Both the position numbers and the translations under genes were made by a program. The notes beneath the pieces are model-generated. The model worked only from the letters and a program-made list of their open reading frames with translations, was not told the DNA's origin and did no database searches. A stretch of 64,000 nucleotides of DNA from contig NZ_FUIC01000030.1 in assembly GCF_900163695.1 (NCBI RefSeq), forward strand, positions 19,112 to 83,111, given 5' to 3'. The stretch comes from Gulosibacter sp. 10. Its GTDB lineage: Bacteria; Actinomycetota; Actinomycetes; Actinomycetales; Microbacteriaceae. Of this stretch, positions 55,196-62,267 are shown one piece after another (positions within the stretch are counted from its first letter, which is position 1; each line of letters starts with the position of its first letter).

Positions 55196-56269
55196 GTGGC
55201 TCTAACTATCGGAATCGTGGGACTGCCGAACGTCGGCAAGTCGACCCTCTTCAACGCATTGACCAAGAACACCGTGCTCGCGGCGAACTACCCGTTCGCG
55301 ACGATCGAGCCGAACGTCGGCGTGGTCGAACTGCCGGATGCGCGGCTCGGGAAGCTCGCCGAGATCTTCGGCTCCCAGAAGATCCTGCCTGCGACGGTGT
55401 CCTTCGTCGACATCGCCGGCATCGTGAAGGGCGCCTCCGAGGGCGAGGGGCTCGGCAACCAGTTCCTCGCGAACATCCGCGAGGCCGACGCGATCGCCCA
55501 GGTCGTCCGCGGCTTCAACGACCCCGACGTCGTGCACGTGGACGGCGAGGTGTCGCCCGCGAGCGACATGGAGACGATCAACACCGAGCTGATCCTCGCC
55601 GACATCCAGACCATCGAGAAGGCGCTGCCGAGGTACGAGAAAGGCGCGAAGATCAAGCAGATCGACCCGTCCGTGCTCGCGGCGGCGAAGGAGGCGCTCG
55701 AGGCGCTCAACGAGGGCACGCTGCTCTCGAGCACGTCGATCGACCTCGCGCCCATCCGCGAGCTGGGGCTGCTGAGCTCGAAGCCGTTCATCTACGTCTT
55801 CAACATCGACGAGGAGGTGCTGGGGGACCAGGCGAAGCTCGACGAGCTCGCAGCGCTCGTGGCGCCCGCGAAGGCCGTGTTCCTCGACGCGAAGACCGAA
55901 TCGGAGCTCATCGACCTGCCGAAGGAGGAGGCCGAGGAGCTGCTGGCCTCGCTCGGGCAGGAGGAGTCGGGTCTCGACCAGCTCGCGCGCGTGGGCTTCG
56001 ACACCCTCGGGCTGCAGACCTACCTCACCGCCGGGCCCAAGGAGGCACGCGCCTGGACCATCCGCAAGGGCGACAAGGCACCCCAGGCCGCCGGCGTCAT
56101 CCACACCGACTTCGAGCGCGGCTTCATCAAGGCCGAGATCGTGTCCTTCGACGACCTCGTCGAGGCCGGCTCCATGAACGACGCCAAGGCCGCGGGCAAG
56201 GTGCGCATGGAGGGCAAGGAGTATGTGATGCAGGATGGGGATGTTGTGGAGTTCAGGTTTAACGTCTAG
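55196..56269 (+). CDS. ychF: Redox-regulated ATPase YchF (Obg family)
   Basis: 357 residues from the GTG at 55196. The G1 motif GLPNVGKSTL, switch region DIAGIVKGAS, and the NIDE in place of NKxD explain the ATP preference of YchF. A coiled-coil insert follows, then the C-terminal TGS domain. It binds ribosomes and modulates stress responses. The last roughly 15 codons (GAT, GGG, GTT, AGG, TTT) differ sharply from the GC-rich codon use of the rest, and the peptide they encode reappears at two sites downstream, so the gene end looks rebuilt by an integrated element. Confidence 0.96.
   Translation: MALTIGIVGLPNVGKSTLFNALTKNTVLAANYPFATIEPNVGVVELPDARLGKLAEIFGSQKILPATVSFVDIAGIVKGASEGEGLGNQFLANIREADAIAQVVRGFNDPDVVHVDGEVSPASDMETINTELILADIQTIEKALPRYEKGAKIKQIDPSVLAAAKEALEALNEGTLLSSTSIDLAPIRELGLLSSKPFIYVFNIDEEVLGDQAKLDELAALVAPAKAVFLDAKTESELIDLPKEEAEELLASLGQEESGLDQLARVGFDTLGLQTYLTAGPKEARAWTIRKGDKAPQAAGVIHTDFERGFIKAEIVSFDDLVEAGSMNDAKAAGKVRMEGKEYVMQDGDVVEFRFNV
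56243..56266 (+). repeat. ychF 3'-end repeat, copy 1 (functional gene end)
   Basis: These bases encode VVEFRFNV, directly before the ychF stop codon. Related segments encode VEFRFNV plus a stop at 57450-57473 and VVEFRCNV at 59090-59113 (19 of 24 bases shared with this copy). A repeated gene end with foreign codon use is the pattern left by site-specific integration into the 3' end of a conserved gene. Confidence 0.6.
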
Positions 56270-56302
56270 CGTTATTGACGCTGCCCGTCATACACTGATC
56301 TC

Positions 56303-56584
56303 GTGATCAGATCGTTCGGCAGCAAGGACACCGAGCGCATCTGGCATGAGCAGTACGTCAAGCGCGTCGAGCGGACGGTGCAGCGGGCGACCCTGCGGAA
56401 GCTCGAGCTGATCCATGCGGCGAAGGATGTCGAGGACCTCCGGGTCCCGCCGGGCAACCGTCTGGAGCGTCTGGTCGGCGACCGACGCGGTCAGCACAGC
56501 ATCCGCGTCAACGCGCAGTGGCGTCTCTGCTTCGTCTGGAGAAACGGAGGTGCAGAAGATGTCGAACTCGTCGACTACCACTGA
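56303..56584 (+). CDS. higB: Type II toxin, RelE/HigB family
   Basis: 93 residues. The short alpha-beta fold of HigB ribosome-dependent mRNA interferases is recognisable: SFGSKDTERIWHEQYVKR at the start, RVPPGNRLERLVGDRRGQHSIRVNAQWRLCFVWR in the centre and end, matching the HigB motif in which Arg and Trp/Arg residues cut mRNA on the ribosome. It begins 33 bases after ychF and overlaps the antitoxin gene by 26 bases. Toxin-first order is typical of HigBA. First gene of the putative island. Confidence 0.9.
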   Translation: MIRSFGSKDTERIWHEQYVKRVERTVQRATLRKLELIHAAKDVEDLRVPPGNRLERLVGDRRGQHSIRVNAQWRLCFVWRNGGAEDVELVDYH

Positions 56585-56879
56585 GGCCGACCTCATCGAT
56601 CCGATCCACCCGGGAGAGATCCTGATGGAGGACTTCATCGAGGGCTTCGGAATCACGCAGAACAAGCTCGCCGTGTCCATCGGGGTGCCGCCACGGCGGA
56701 TCAACGAGATCGTGCACCGTAAGCGGGGGATCACCGCTGATACGGCGATCCGTCTGGCGCGCTACTTCGGCACGTCCGAGGAGTTCTGGATGAACCTGCA
56801 GTCCAACTACGAACTGAGGCTCGAGCGGCGGGCGCTGCGCGACAAGGTCGCTGCGATCACGCCTCTGGCGGTCGCATGA
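56559..56879 (+). CDS. higA: HigA-family antitoxin
   Basis: 106 residues from the ATG at 56559, preceded by GGAGG. The XRE-type helix-turn-helix of HigA antitoxins is clear: IHPGEILMEDFIEGFGITQNKLAVSIGVPPRRINEIVHRKRGIT, then ALRLARYFGT-like text and a short C-terminus. It neutralises HigB and represses the operon. The end overlaps the next gene by four bases (ATGA), so the GNAT remnant is the third gene of the same transcript. Confidence 0.92.
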   Translation: MSNSSTTTEADLIDPIHPGEILMEDFIEGFGITQNKLAVSIGVPPRRINEIVHRKRGITADTAIRLARYFGTSEEFWMNLQSNYELRLERRALRDKVAAITPLAVA

Positions 56880-57413
56880 GTGTTTTGTCTCTCGCATTGC
56901 GGAGGCTTCGTCATGGTGATGCTCCCTCAGTTCTCGCCGCGCTCACCTCCAACCCTGACATGGCTCGCCAGGGAGACGTGTCGACGTTCGCCGAGGCGGA
57001 GCGCTATGTGAGCCGTTTGGTGGGCTCGGACTCGCCGCACGAACCGTGGGCCATAGTCACCGACGACGCCCTCGTCGGATTGGTGTGCGTGAGCGTCGAC
57101 GACGAGAATCGCAGTGGCTGGTTTCTGGTACTGGATGACGGACGCTGCTCGCGGACGCGGGTGGACCGCTGCGGCTGCGGCAACCATCTCTCAGTGGGCC
57201 CTGACGACAGGCGGGCTGGAGCGTCTGGAACTCGGTCATCGGGTGAACAACCCTGCATCTGGAGCGGTGGCGAGGCGTGCGGGATTCGTGAAAGAGGGAA
57301 CCGAGCGCGAGAAGTTCCTCGTGGGCGGGCAGCGGATCGACGTGGACACCTACGGGAGGCTGAGATCCGATCCTTTACCATCGTTCGATCCTGTTCCGAT
57401 GATCGACGGATAG
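56876..57413 (+). pseudogene. GNAT acetyltransferase, single-base frameshift
   Basis: The ATG at 56876 opens MSVLSLALRRLRHGDAPS, a normal RimJ/RimL-like N-terminus, and the frame holds through SVDDENRSGWF. At 57122-57124 (TTT) one extra T appears to be present; the continuation WYWMTDAARGRGWTAAAAA and LERLELGHRVNNPASGAVAR, the acetyl-CoA-binding core, is read in another frame to 57413. Removing one T would give a complete protein of about 178 residues. It could be an assembly error or a real mutation in an island under weak selection. Confidence 0.8.
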
Positions 57414-57449
57414 CAGCGAGGCTCAGATGGTCCTCCGTGCCGGAACTCG

Positions 57450-57473
57450 GTCGAGTTCCGGTTCAATGTTTGA
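57450..57473 (+). repeat. ychF 3'-end repeat, copy 2
   Basis: Encodes VEFRFNV followed by TGA, the same C-terminal peptide as ychF but with different codons, as if derived from the ychF end of another species. No gene precedes it in this frame. It marks the right border of the higBA-GNAT segment. Confidence 0.55.
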
Positions 57474-57529
57474 ACCCCTGGTCAGGGACGATTTTTATGC
57501 GGCGGATCCATTCGTTCCCACCTGAGAGA

Positions 57530-58318
57530 TCAATCTGCCACCAGCTTGTTAATTGCCTGGATGGCCCTGCTTGGATCCTGGGCGCCTGAGTAGACAAGCA
57601 GTTCGTGGTAGTTCGGATCTTCAATTTCCAAGGAGGGTAAGGGGGCTTCTCGGAGCCTGACGACGATGTGTCCGTCGTGGAGTAGGTCCAAGCTCTTGAT
57701 GCGGTCGACGTCCTCCTTATCCTTGTGCCCGTAGGAGCCGTCGTACTCGATCACCAGGGATCTCCCATCGGGTAGCGAGACGTGAATGTCTACTGACCAT
57801 GAGGAGTGGTTGCTGAACGCGGGCGATTGGATGCGTGGTCCTGACTGGGCTTCTCCCCAGTGCTGACGAGCAGCGTCGAGGTGCAGACGTTCAATCATCG
57901 ACTTTCCGGTGATCTGGCACTCAGGGCATTGGGAGCCATTGACCCGAGCGGCAGGCATGGCCTGCCACATGTGCGCCGGGTCGCGTCGGCATATCTACCG
58001 GGGTGGCTCGACGAGCTGGCTTGTGTTCGGCCGAATGTGCCATGGCGAGACTGAGTTCATGGGGGACCACTCATCTGCGATGTCGGGGTAATGGAAGGCG
58101 AGCGAGTCGAGAATCGTATAGCACTCGGGGCAGAAGAGCCGGAAAGCGAGTAATTCTCGGTAGGGGTGTTGACGCGTTTCTATCTGCCATGCCATCAGCG
58201 AGTCAATCCAGTTTCTGCTCGCGACATGTATGAACGGGAGGTGGAGCCCGTCACCTATCCGCACAGAAGTCCCAGCGTCTCGAACCGCCGATGGGGCCAC
58301 CTCTTGCTCGTAGACCAT
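57530..58318 (-). pseudogene. Zinc-ribbon (DUF4379-like) nuclease-like protein with in-frame amber
   Basis: Two open segments in the same frame, 57998-58318 and 57530-57994, are divided by a single TAG at 57995-57997. Together they form the DUF4379-type zinc ribbon: FRLFCPECYTILDSLAFHYPD, IADEWSP, PNTSQLVE, then after the stop ICRRDPAHMWQAMPAARVNG and CPECQ. A W is expected at the stop position, so TGG has probably become TAG. The C-terminal part (VDIHVSLPDGRSL, VIEYDGSYGH, VVRLREAPLPSL) resembles small Vsr/PD-(D/E)XK-like nuclease folds. The N-terminal start is uncertain because the ATG at 58318 lies inside a toxin-operon operator. Confidence 0.7.
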
Positions 58319-58332
58319 GCATGGTCTACGCT
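58304..58332 (+). promoter_or_regulatory. Promoter of the second toxin-antitoxin operon with palindromic operator
   Basis: TTGCTC (58304-58309) and TACGCT (58327-58332) are 17 bases apart. The spacer and flanking bases form a perfect 22-base palindrome (58309-58330; CGTAGACCATG and its complement). The ATG of the toxin gene lies six bases after the -10, so the transcript is probably leaderless. The antitoxin encoded second would bind the palindrome and block polymerase. Confidence 0.75.
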
Positions 58333-58338
58333 TGCATC

Positions 58339-58689
58339 ATGTGGAGCGTGGACATCGAGCTGATCGCGGGATGGCTTGCTTCGCTGGATGATGACTCGCG
58401 TGCGCAGGTGGTCGCCGTGATCGAGTTGCTCGAGGATCGTGGCCCTCAGCTGGGTCGGCCGATCGTCGACACGGTGTCGTCGTCAAGACATCGCAACATG
58501 AAGGAGCTCAGGCCGGGCTCATCTGGGCGATCTGAGTTGCGCGTACTGTTCGCCTTCGACCCGGAGCGCTCAGCGATCATGCTGATCGCGGGCGACAAAG
58601 CCGGCGACTGGACTCGCTGGTACAAGAAGAACATCCCGCTGGCCGACGACATTTTCGACGAGCACCTGCGCAAACTGAGAGGAGAGTGA
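58339..58689 (+). CDS. Type II toxin, RelE/HigB superfamily (phage Gp49-like)
   Basis: 116 residues from the ATG at 58339, six bases behind a -10 box; an upstream in-frame start at 58291 lies on the wrong side of the promoter. The Gp49/HigB-like pattern is visible: WLASLDDDSRAQVVAVIELLEDRGPQLGRP, then MKELRPGSSGRSELRVLFAFDPERSAIMLIAGDKAGDW and the C-terminal YKKNIPLADDIFDEHL. It is a probable mRNA interferase, paired with the XRE protein encoded six bases downstream. Confidence 0.88.
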   Translation: MWSVDIELIAGWLASLDDDSRAQVVAVIELLEDRGPQLGRPIVDTVSSSRHRNMKELRPGSSGRSELRVLFAFDPERSAIMLIAGDKAGDWTRWYKKNIPLADDIFDEHLRKLRGE

Positions 58690-58694
58690 CCGAG

Positions 58695-59000
58695 ATGGCT
58701 CTGTCGCTGAAGGACTTCGTTGCCGAGCATCCCGTGGACCGGGAGCGCGTTGACGCATACAAGGGGCGGATGCTCGCCGAGGTGCGTGCATACCGGCTCC
58801 GTGAGCTGCGCGAGCAAGCTGGCCTGACACAGGCTCAGCTCGCGGAGCGTATCGGCGTAGGGCAGCGCCAGGTCTCCAAGATCGAGCACGGCGACCTTGA
58901 TAATGCGAGGGTCGGAACGATCCGCAGCTACCTCGAGGCGGTCGGCGGCGGCCTGGCGCTCGAATACGTGCTGGGCGACCAGCGTGTCCAGGTGGCCTGA
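58695..59000 (+). CDS. XRE-family antitoxin
   Basis: 101 residues from the ATG at 58695 with AGGAG nine bases upstream; a GTG at 58686 is less well placed. The N-terminal 40 residues are unique to this type (LSLKDFVAEHPVDRERVDAYKGRM). The helix-turn-helix (about 43-75) has REQAGLTQAQLAERIGVGQRQVSKIEHGD. It should neutralise the preceding toxin and bind the palindromic operator upstream. The gene ends at a terminator hairpin. Confidence 0.9.
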   Translation: MALSLKDFVAEHPVDRERVDAYKGRMLAEVRAYRLRELREQAGLTQAQLAERIGVGQRQVSKIEHGDLDNARVGTIRSYLEAVGGGLALEYVLGDQRVQVA

Positions 59001-59002
59001 CC

Positions 59003-59040
59003 GAAGCCGGCACTGTCAGGACCCCGTGTCCTGCTTCTTT
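59003..59040 (+). terminator. Terminator after the second toxin-antitoxin operon
   Basis: GAAGC and GCTTC enclose CAGGAC-CCCGT-GTCCTG, a two-tier hairpin followed by TTT, three bases after the antitoxin stop. Confidence 0.7.
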
Positions 59041-59089
59041 CATCCCGGACGGATTACCGCTCCTGAGAGATAGCCCTACGTGTGGGCAC

Positions 59090-59113
59090 GTGGTGGAGTT
59101 CAGATGCAACGTG
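59090..59113 (+). repeat. ychF 3'-end repeat, copy 3
   Basis: Encodes VVEFRCNV in one frame, differing from the ychF end at five of 24 bases. The preceding codon is GGG CAC where ychF has GGG GAT. It lies after the second toxin-antitoxin operon and probably marks the right border of a second inserted segment. No gene continues from it. Confidence 0.5.
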
Positions 59114-59193
59114 CGAGTCCAGCGGCAAGAAATAGCGACTCCGCGCGAAGCTCGCCCTGCTTAGCATCGTCACGGCAGAGCGATCTTCAGGAT

Positions 59194-59727
59194 TCAATAT
59201 GGATAGCCGTACCGAATTAAGAACACGATCGCGGACACGGCTGAGCACGCCAAAAACGTGACACCGAGCCACGAGCAGGCCAGTCGACTTGTCTCATACT
59301 CGGCTCGCTTGAGTCGCGGAAACATCAGCACAAGGCCGGCCACCTGGACGACGGACAAGACCAGGTATGTCCAATCTTCAAATACCCACACCAACGGTGC
59401 AAAATGTACGGCGACGCACAGCGCAATCCACCAGCCGAACCATCGATACCGCTTGCGGATCTTCAAGAAGATCGCGCCGCCGCCGATGAACAGGCTCATC
59501 ACGATGAAGGTGGCCCCGAAAACCCACCAGACACCATTATCCAGCGCGCTTGGAGTGTTCCAGTTGCGCCCGACTATAACTCCGAAGGCGGCGGCAATGA
59601 TCAGTCCAATCGCAGAACCGACCCATAATCGAAGCCGAGACTTGGGCCCCGGATCCTCCTGCGCCATGCCGAACCACACGGCCACCATCAACCCGAACAA
59701 GCTAATGGCAAATGCCTGATCTCGCAT
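59194..59727 (-). CDS. Unknown multi-pass membrane protein
   Basis: 177 residues from the ATG at 59727. Five hydrophobic segments are visible: AISLFGLMVAVWFGM, LWVGSAIGLIIAAAFGVIVG, VWWVFGATFIVMSLFIGGGAIFL, FGWWIALCVAVHFAPLVWV with YLVLSVVQVAGLVLMFP, and a C-terminal WLGVTFLACSAVSAIVFLI. No domain recognised. GC is lower than in core genes, and it borders the island, so it may be part of the acquired segment. No clear ribosome-binding site; a TTG at 59742 is an alternative start. Confidence 0.65.
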   Translation of the reverse strand: MRDQAFAISLFGLMVAVWFGMAQEDPGPKSRLRLWVGSAIGLIIAAAFGVIVGRNWNTPSALDNGVWWVFGATFIVMSLFIGGGAIFLKIRKRYRWFGWWIALCVAVHFAPLVWVFEDWTYLVLSVVQVAGLVLMFPRLKRAEYETSRLACSWLGVTFLACSAVSAIVFLIRYGYPY

Positions 59728-59971
59728 GAATTCGGTGATCAAGGGCTTTGTCCGCTCGTCGGTGTGCGGGATTCGACTTCGTCGATTGCTAGGAGGCTGC
59801 CGCAGGTCATGGCCAGGTCTTCCAGCTAGGCTACCAGCCGACGACTGGCCCGGTCGGGTCGATTCGGCCCTCGTCCCCACCGACTCGCCGTACTGCGACA
59901 CCGCCGAGCATCCGTGTCGACGACCTGCCCGTTCCGGCGCGCACGGATGCCGCCCGCGCGGTGGACCTCGA

Positions 59972-60445
59972 ATGATCGTCCTCGACACCAACGTGATCTC
60001 GGAGCTCTTCCGCCGGCAGCCCGAGGCGCGGGTGGTCGCGCGGCTTGAATCGCTCGAGGTCGAAGTGGCGATCACGGCCATCACATTGGCCGAATTGTTC
60101 GCCGGTGTACGCCGACTCCCCGACGGAAGGCGCAAGGAAGAGCTGGGGAAGGCGCTATCGACGACGGTCGAGCCGTATCGCGGCGGTCACGCCGTGCTCC
60201 CGTTCGACGAGTCGTGTGCCGATGCCTACGCCGAGATCCTGTGCGAGCGCGAGCGCGTCGGATTGCCGATCATGACGGCGGATGCGCAGATCGCGGCGAT
60301 CTGTCGTACCCATGAAGCGGTGTGCGCGACACGAGACACCAAGGCCTTCGCGTACACCGGCATCGTGCTCGTCGACCCGTGGGTAGCACCGCGAACAGGC
60401 CTATCGACGAGACCGTTCTCGAAGCAGGCGCCAGCGAGCAGGTAG
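59972..60445 (+). CDS. vapC: VapC-type PIN-domain toxin, antitoxin not intact
   Basis: 157 residues from the ATG at 59972. The FitB/VapC PIN pattern is clear: MIVLDTNVISELFR (first Asp), AITAITLAELFAGVRRLP (Glu), ESCADAYAEI, and IMTADAQIAAICRTH (Asp), likely a Mg-dependent RNase. The ATG overlaps by four bases (ATGA) the stop of an upstream frame ending TDAARAVDLE, as in a VapBC pair, but that frame lacks a recognisable antitoxin start or DNA-binding domain. So VapC is either orphan or its antitoxin is truncated. The extended C-terminus past residue 140 is unusual. Confidence 0.85.
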   Translation: MIVLDTNVISELFRRQPEARVVARLESLEVEVAITAITLAELFAGVRRLPDGRRKEELGKALSTTVEPYRGGHAVLPFDESCADAYAEILCERERVGLPIMTADAQIAAICRTHEAVCATRDTKAFAYTGIVLVDPWVAPRTGLSTRPFSKQAPASR

Positions 60446-60610
60446 CGCCGCCCCTGCGCTCGTCGACGCGGGCCGTGGCAGAGGACGGCCGACCGTGCAG
60501 AGCCGGGCCCGGCGGGAGGCGCTCCGATGCGCCGAACCGCGGCGGGCGACGCCTGGCGTTGCCGGTCCGTCCGGATGAAACCCGCCGTGGATGCTCGCCG
60601 GCGGCGGGCC

Positions 60611-61333
60611 TCATCGCCGCTCGGTCCACTCGACGAACAGCGTCGATCTGCGGCCCGGCTTCTCGGGGTCGTAGCGAATCCAATGCCGGCTGCCGATCGG
60701 GAGCCGGCGATGATGCACGAGCCGATGCCAGCGATCGGCGCCCTGGGAGTCCTGGAACTGCAGGGTGATGTTCCAGAGCTCGACCGTGTTGTCCCCGCGA
60801 TTGCGGGTGACCTCCGTCACGACGGCCGGCACTCGGGGGCCCGTCAGCCGAATGCTCCGGGCGTGCCGGGCGAGGATGGCTCGGCTCGCGCGCAGCAGTG
60901 CGGCCCCGACCAGGATCCCGGCCCCGATGAGCAGGAGCGCCGCGCCGAGCACGAAGAGCGGCCGTCCGGGATCTGCTTCGAGCCCCTCCTCCGAGAGGAT
61001 GCCGCTGATGCTCGGCCAGGCGCTGCCGAGCAGGATCCCCGCGCCGGCGCACGCAGCCCAGAGGCCGAGCGTCCAGAGCGAGAACGGCCACGGGTACCGG
61101 GCCTGCCGTGCGGGGATCTCGGTGTTGGCGTCCGTGAGGCCGATGGCGATGACGAGCAGGATCGGGATCGCGACCAGCCCGAGCGTCCACGCGCCGTCGT
61201 CGAAGGGGAATGCCGTCAGGACGAACGCGACCCCGAAGGCGGCCCCTCCCGACAGGGTCCACAGCGTGCCGCGCAGGACCGGCAGGAACCAGGGGCGCCG
61301 GCGAAGGCGACGTCGCGGATCGATCGTGCTCAT
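60611..61333 (-). CDS. DUF3592-like membrane protein
   Basis: 240 residues from the ATG at 61333. A basic N-terminus (RRRLRRRPWF) and four membrane helices (about 20-45, 50-70, 82-105, 120-145) are followed by a small beta-rich domain: GPRVPAVVTEVTRNRGDNTVEL, ITLQFQDSQGADRWHRL and GSRHWIRYDPEKPG, which match DUF3592 in pattern. No function known. It is a single gene flanked by gaps of 165 and 203 bases in which I see nothing. Confidence 0.72.
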   Translation of the reverse strand: MSTIDPRRRLRRRPWFLPVLRGTLWTLSGGAAFGVAFVLTAFPFDDGAWTLGLVAIPILLVIAIGLTDANTEIPARQARYPWPFSLWTLGLWAACAGAGILLGSAWPSISGILSEEGLEADPGRPLFVLGAALLLIGAGILVGAALLRASRAILARHARSIRLTGPRVPAVVTEVTRNRGDNTVELWNITLQFQDSQGADRWHRLVHHRRLPIGSRHWIRYDPEKPGRRSTLFVEWTERR

Positions 61334-61536
61334 CTCATGGCCCCTATCCAGTCCCGGTCCGGTGCGGCACGTCCCGCGCACCGGTGCACCCGCCGAACCT
61401 CAGTCTGCCGGGTGCGGCACCCCTCCTGCCCTCCATAGTCTCCTACGGCCGGCGCTACCGATCACGGAGCCGAGGCTCCGCGAATCGGTCGAGGAAGTCG
61501 AGCATCAGCACTCCCGTCCGTGGGCGGCGGCGCGGT

Positions 61537-62007
61537 TCAGACGTCGAGCAGAATCTCGAAGTGGTCCAGCTGCTCCCGCTGGAACACCGTCGCGTATGCG
61601 CCTTCGGGGACGCGCTTGCCGAATCCGGTCACGAGGAGTCCGAGCTCGGGGAACAGGACGGAGTGGCCGCCGATGCCCTCTTTCGTCTGTTCCCGCGCGC
61701 GCAGCATCTCGAAGCCTTGCTCGTCGAGGATCTCGATGTCGTCGTAGAAGACGGGCGCATACCGTGCGCCGTCGAGCTGCTCGCGGATGGCCTTGCCGCG
61801 CCCGGGCCTGTACGCGACGATCTCGCTGAGCACCCCGTCGTGGAACACGTATTCGGTCGCGCCCCGGCGTTCGGCCGTGTCCTCGAGGATCCGATTGTGC
61901 CGCACCTCGTCGGCATCGCCGAGAATGTCCGCGAGCTGTTCGGGCGTCATGCCGAATCTGGCGTTGTCGATGCCCTCGAACGGCACGACCCGGTGAATGC
62001 TCGGCAT
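61537..62007 (-). CDS. Small unknown soluble protein
   Basis: 156 residues, ATG preceded by GGAGGAGAGG. No recognised domain. It starts MPSIHRVVPFEGIDNARFGM and continues PEQLADILGDADEV, then alternating strands (EYVFHDGVLSEIVAYRPG, HSVLFPELGLLVTGFG, ATVFQREQLDHFEILLDV). The FEGI..RFGM start and the overall layout recall small immunity-like or stress proteins of polymorphic toxin systems; this is a resemblance only. The gap to the next gene (260 bases) holds a short frame that may be a gene remnant (see findings). Confidence 0.7.
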   Translation of the reverse strand: MPSIHRVVPFEGIDNARFGMTPEQLADILGDADEVRHNRILEDTAERRGATEYVFHDGVLSEIVAYRPGRGKAIREQLDGARYAPVFYDDIEILDEQGFEMLRAREQTKEGIGGHSVLFPELGLLVTGFGKRVPEGAYATVFQREQLDHFEILLDV

Positions 62008-62267
62008 GACCTCTCCTCCCGCGGGCGATCGCCTCGGGCCTCACCCTATGAATTCGATGGATGCAGCGGGCCCGTCGACGGTGACCGCCTGCTGAACATC
62101 GGGAGAACGTTCAAGGCGATATCGGAGAAGGCGCTGGGCGCCGACCGGAGAACGAGCATCCTCCGCTCGTCGAAGGGGCAGGACGGGCGACGATGAGTCG
62201 GTGCGCGTCCGGGTCTTGAACCCTGTCCGAGGGCCCTCGCCCCGGTCGTCGGGAGAGAGCGGGGCGG

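Noticed and set aside
56243..59113. The ychF-end repeats considered as a CRISPR or simple direct-repeat array
   Set aside because: Only three diverged copies, over 1 kb apart, with genes between them. The coding match to YchF explains them better.
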